Below are positions 6,678 to 7,351 of a stretch of 7,351 bases of DNA, one piece after another. Under the pieces are notes generated by a model, which was given only the letters and a program-made list of their open reading frames with translations, ran no database searches and was not told where the DNA came from. The translations under genes and the position numbers were made by a program. Every line of letters begins with the position of its first letter. Position 1 is the first letter of the stretch. Source of the stretch: Chitinophaga pinensis (GTDB lineage: Bacteria > Bacteroidota > Bacteroidia > Chitinophagales > Chitinophagaceae); NCBI GenBank assembly GCA_943331145.2, contig CALQKL020000106.1, positions 1 through 7,351 on the forward strand. Reading direction: 5' to 3'.

Positions 6678-7148
6678 ATGGATTTTAACCATCAATTGAT
6701 TACAGATTTTTTTGAGGCCTTTAAAAACAAGGATTTTGAAAAAATGAACAAATGTTATTTTGAAGAGGTTCAATATTTTGATCCAATGTTTCATTTTTTA
6801 AATGGCAAGTATGTAATGTTGATGTTGAAGCATAGATATCAGCATGCGAAAAATTTCTCTCTAAATTGTCATATTATTGAACATTTGGGAAGTGGTTACT
6901 ACACCGTAAAATATGAAATATCATATGAGTATGTAAATAAGAAGAGCATCCATCTTTCAGTAAAATCGCATATTCGAATCCAAAATTTTTTAATCTCTGA
7001 GCATAGTGATGCGTTTAGCATGCATCAGTTTTGTAGATGTGCTTATGGCTTCATAGGAGATCTTTTGGGATGGAATCGATTTTACCAAAATAAAAAAAAG
7101 CTCCTAATAAGAAGCTTTATTTTAAATGAAGTAAATGAATCGAATTAA
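6678..7148 (+). CDS. NTF2-like / SnoaL-like superfamily protein of unknown substrate
   Basis: This 156-residue protein has no signal peptide or membrane segment and should be cytoplasmic. The pattern fits the cone-shaped NTF2-like fold of the SnoaL/ketosteroid-isomerase group: an N-terminal helix pair (LITDFFEAFKNKDFEKMNKCY), then a DP motif (D35-P36), strands around YYTVKYEISYEY and KSHIRIQNFLISEHSDAF (H109, D111), and a tail with a LLGWNRF motif (residues 129-135) followed by a basic helix. Bacteroidota proteins annotated 'nuclear transport factor 2 family' share the DP...F, H.D.F and LLGW...F spacing. Whether it is an enzyme or a small-molecule-binding protein cannot be told. The ATG at 6678 is the first in frame and follows an A-rich leader. 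It diverges from the hexosaminidase and converges on pyruvate kinase, overlapping that gene by four bases. Confidence 0.85.
   Translation: MDFNHQLITDFFEAFKNKDFEKMNKCYFEEVQYFDPMFHFLNGKYVMLMLKHRYQHAKNFSLNCHIIEHLGSGYYTVKYEISYEYVNKKSIHLSVKSHIRIQNFLISEHSDAFSMHQFCRCAYGFIGDLLGWNRFYQNKKKLLIRSFILNEVNESN
7092..7118 (-). terminator. Probable Rho-independent terminator of pyruvate kinase, antisense inside the NTF2-like gene
   Basis: On the minus strand, downstream of the pyruvate kinase stop, AAAGCTTC (7118-7111), loop TTATTA (7110-7105) and GGAGCTTT (7104-7097) form an eight-pair stem with one G·U wobble. The stem is followed by an uninterrupted run of eight T's that ends at 7092. The wobble becomes a C-A mismatch on the plus strand, where the downstream T-run is also poorer (TTTATTTT), so the minus orientation is favoured. 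It starts 26 bases after the stop and lies within codons 139-147 of the opposite gene. The stem is AT-rich and of moderate strength. Confidence 0.6.
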
Positions 7149-7351
7149 TCAACCTTTGTAATTTTTACAATATTGGTTGGAAGATGTTGATCAACAGGCG
7201 TGCTTCCAGTATTTACAACCACATCGCCAGCGTTAATGAATCCTCTATTTTTAAGGATTTCAATTTGATCAAAAATGATATCGTCTAAGCTATCTTCTTC
7301 AGCATAATAGAAAGCGCGAACACCCCAACTTAAACTAAGTTGACTTATTAA
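7145..7351 (-). CDS. pyk: Pyruvate kinase, C-terminal fragment (5' part outside window)
   Basis: The minus-strand frame from the window edge reads 68 residues and ends at a TAA (7147-7145). The stretch LSLSWGVRAFYY, followed by a helix (SLDDIIFDQIEILKNRGF), AGDVVVNTGSTPV and TNIVKITKVD, is the end of the pyruvate kinase C-terminal domain. In that family 'WGV.p', '(A)GD.vv...G.P' and the final 'TN..K...V' strand are typical. The enzyme converts phosphoenolpyruvate and ADP to pyruvate and ATP, the last step of glycolysis. The C-terminal domain in the family helps bind allosteric effectors and form the tetramer; no catalytic residues fall in this fragment. Its stop overlaps the stop of the convergent NTF2-like gene, and a likely terminator lies at 7092-7118. 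Confidence 0.9.
   Translation of the reverse strand, partial: LISQLSLSWGVRAFYYAEEDSLDDIIFDQIEILKNRGFINAGDVVVNTGSTPVDQHLPTNIVKITKVD

Overview
The window looks like chromosomal DNA from a Bacteroidota bacterium, probably of the Chitinophagia/Sphingobacteriia/Flavobacteriia group. The DNA is AT-rich. The longest gene ends in a gliding-motility-associated (type B) type IX secretion sorting domain and carries SprB-type repeats, both nearly confined to this phylum. Start codons have A/T-rich leaders without Shine-Dalgarno motifs, and the candidate promoter elements resemble the phylum's TTTG / TAnnTTTG boxes. Genus cannot be fixed from the sequence.

Layout: (1) 1-4272, minus strand, one continuous frame of 1,424 codons that runs off the left edge. 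It encodes a large secreted surface protein with a signal peptide, an N-terminal Cys-containing beta-rich domain, nine degenerate SprB-like repeats, about three PKD/Ig-like domains and an almost complete C-terminal sorting domain. (2) 4273-4370, a 98-bp gap with a plausible promoter for that gene. (3) 4371-6635, minus strand, a complete 754-residue exported GH20 beta-N-acetylhexosaminidase with a C-terminal discoidin-like domain. (4) 6636-6677, a 42-bp divergent intergenic segment. (5) 6678-7148, plus strand, a 156-residue NTF2/SnoaL-like protein. (6) 7145-7351, minus strand, the last 68 codons of pyruvate kinase, convergent with gene 5 and overlapping it by four bases.

The genes do not form an obvious pathway. 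The hexosaminidase and the giant surface protein are co-directional and both exported, which fits a bacterium that handles amino-sugar polymers (chitin or peptidoglycan fragments) and adheres or glides, but a functional link is only inference. Pyruvate kinase and the NTF2-like gene look like ordinary housekeeping or accessory neighbours.

I see no RNA gene, insertion sequence, CRISPR array or defence system. The points most worth a second look are the giant repeat protein, its uncharacterised N-terminal domain, and a likely pyruvate kinase terminator that lies antisense inside the coding sequence of the convergent NTF2-like gene.
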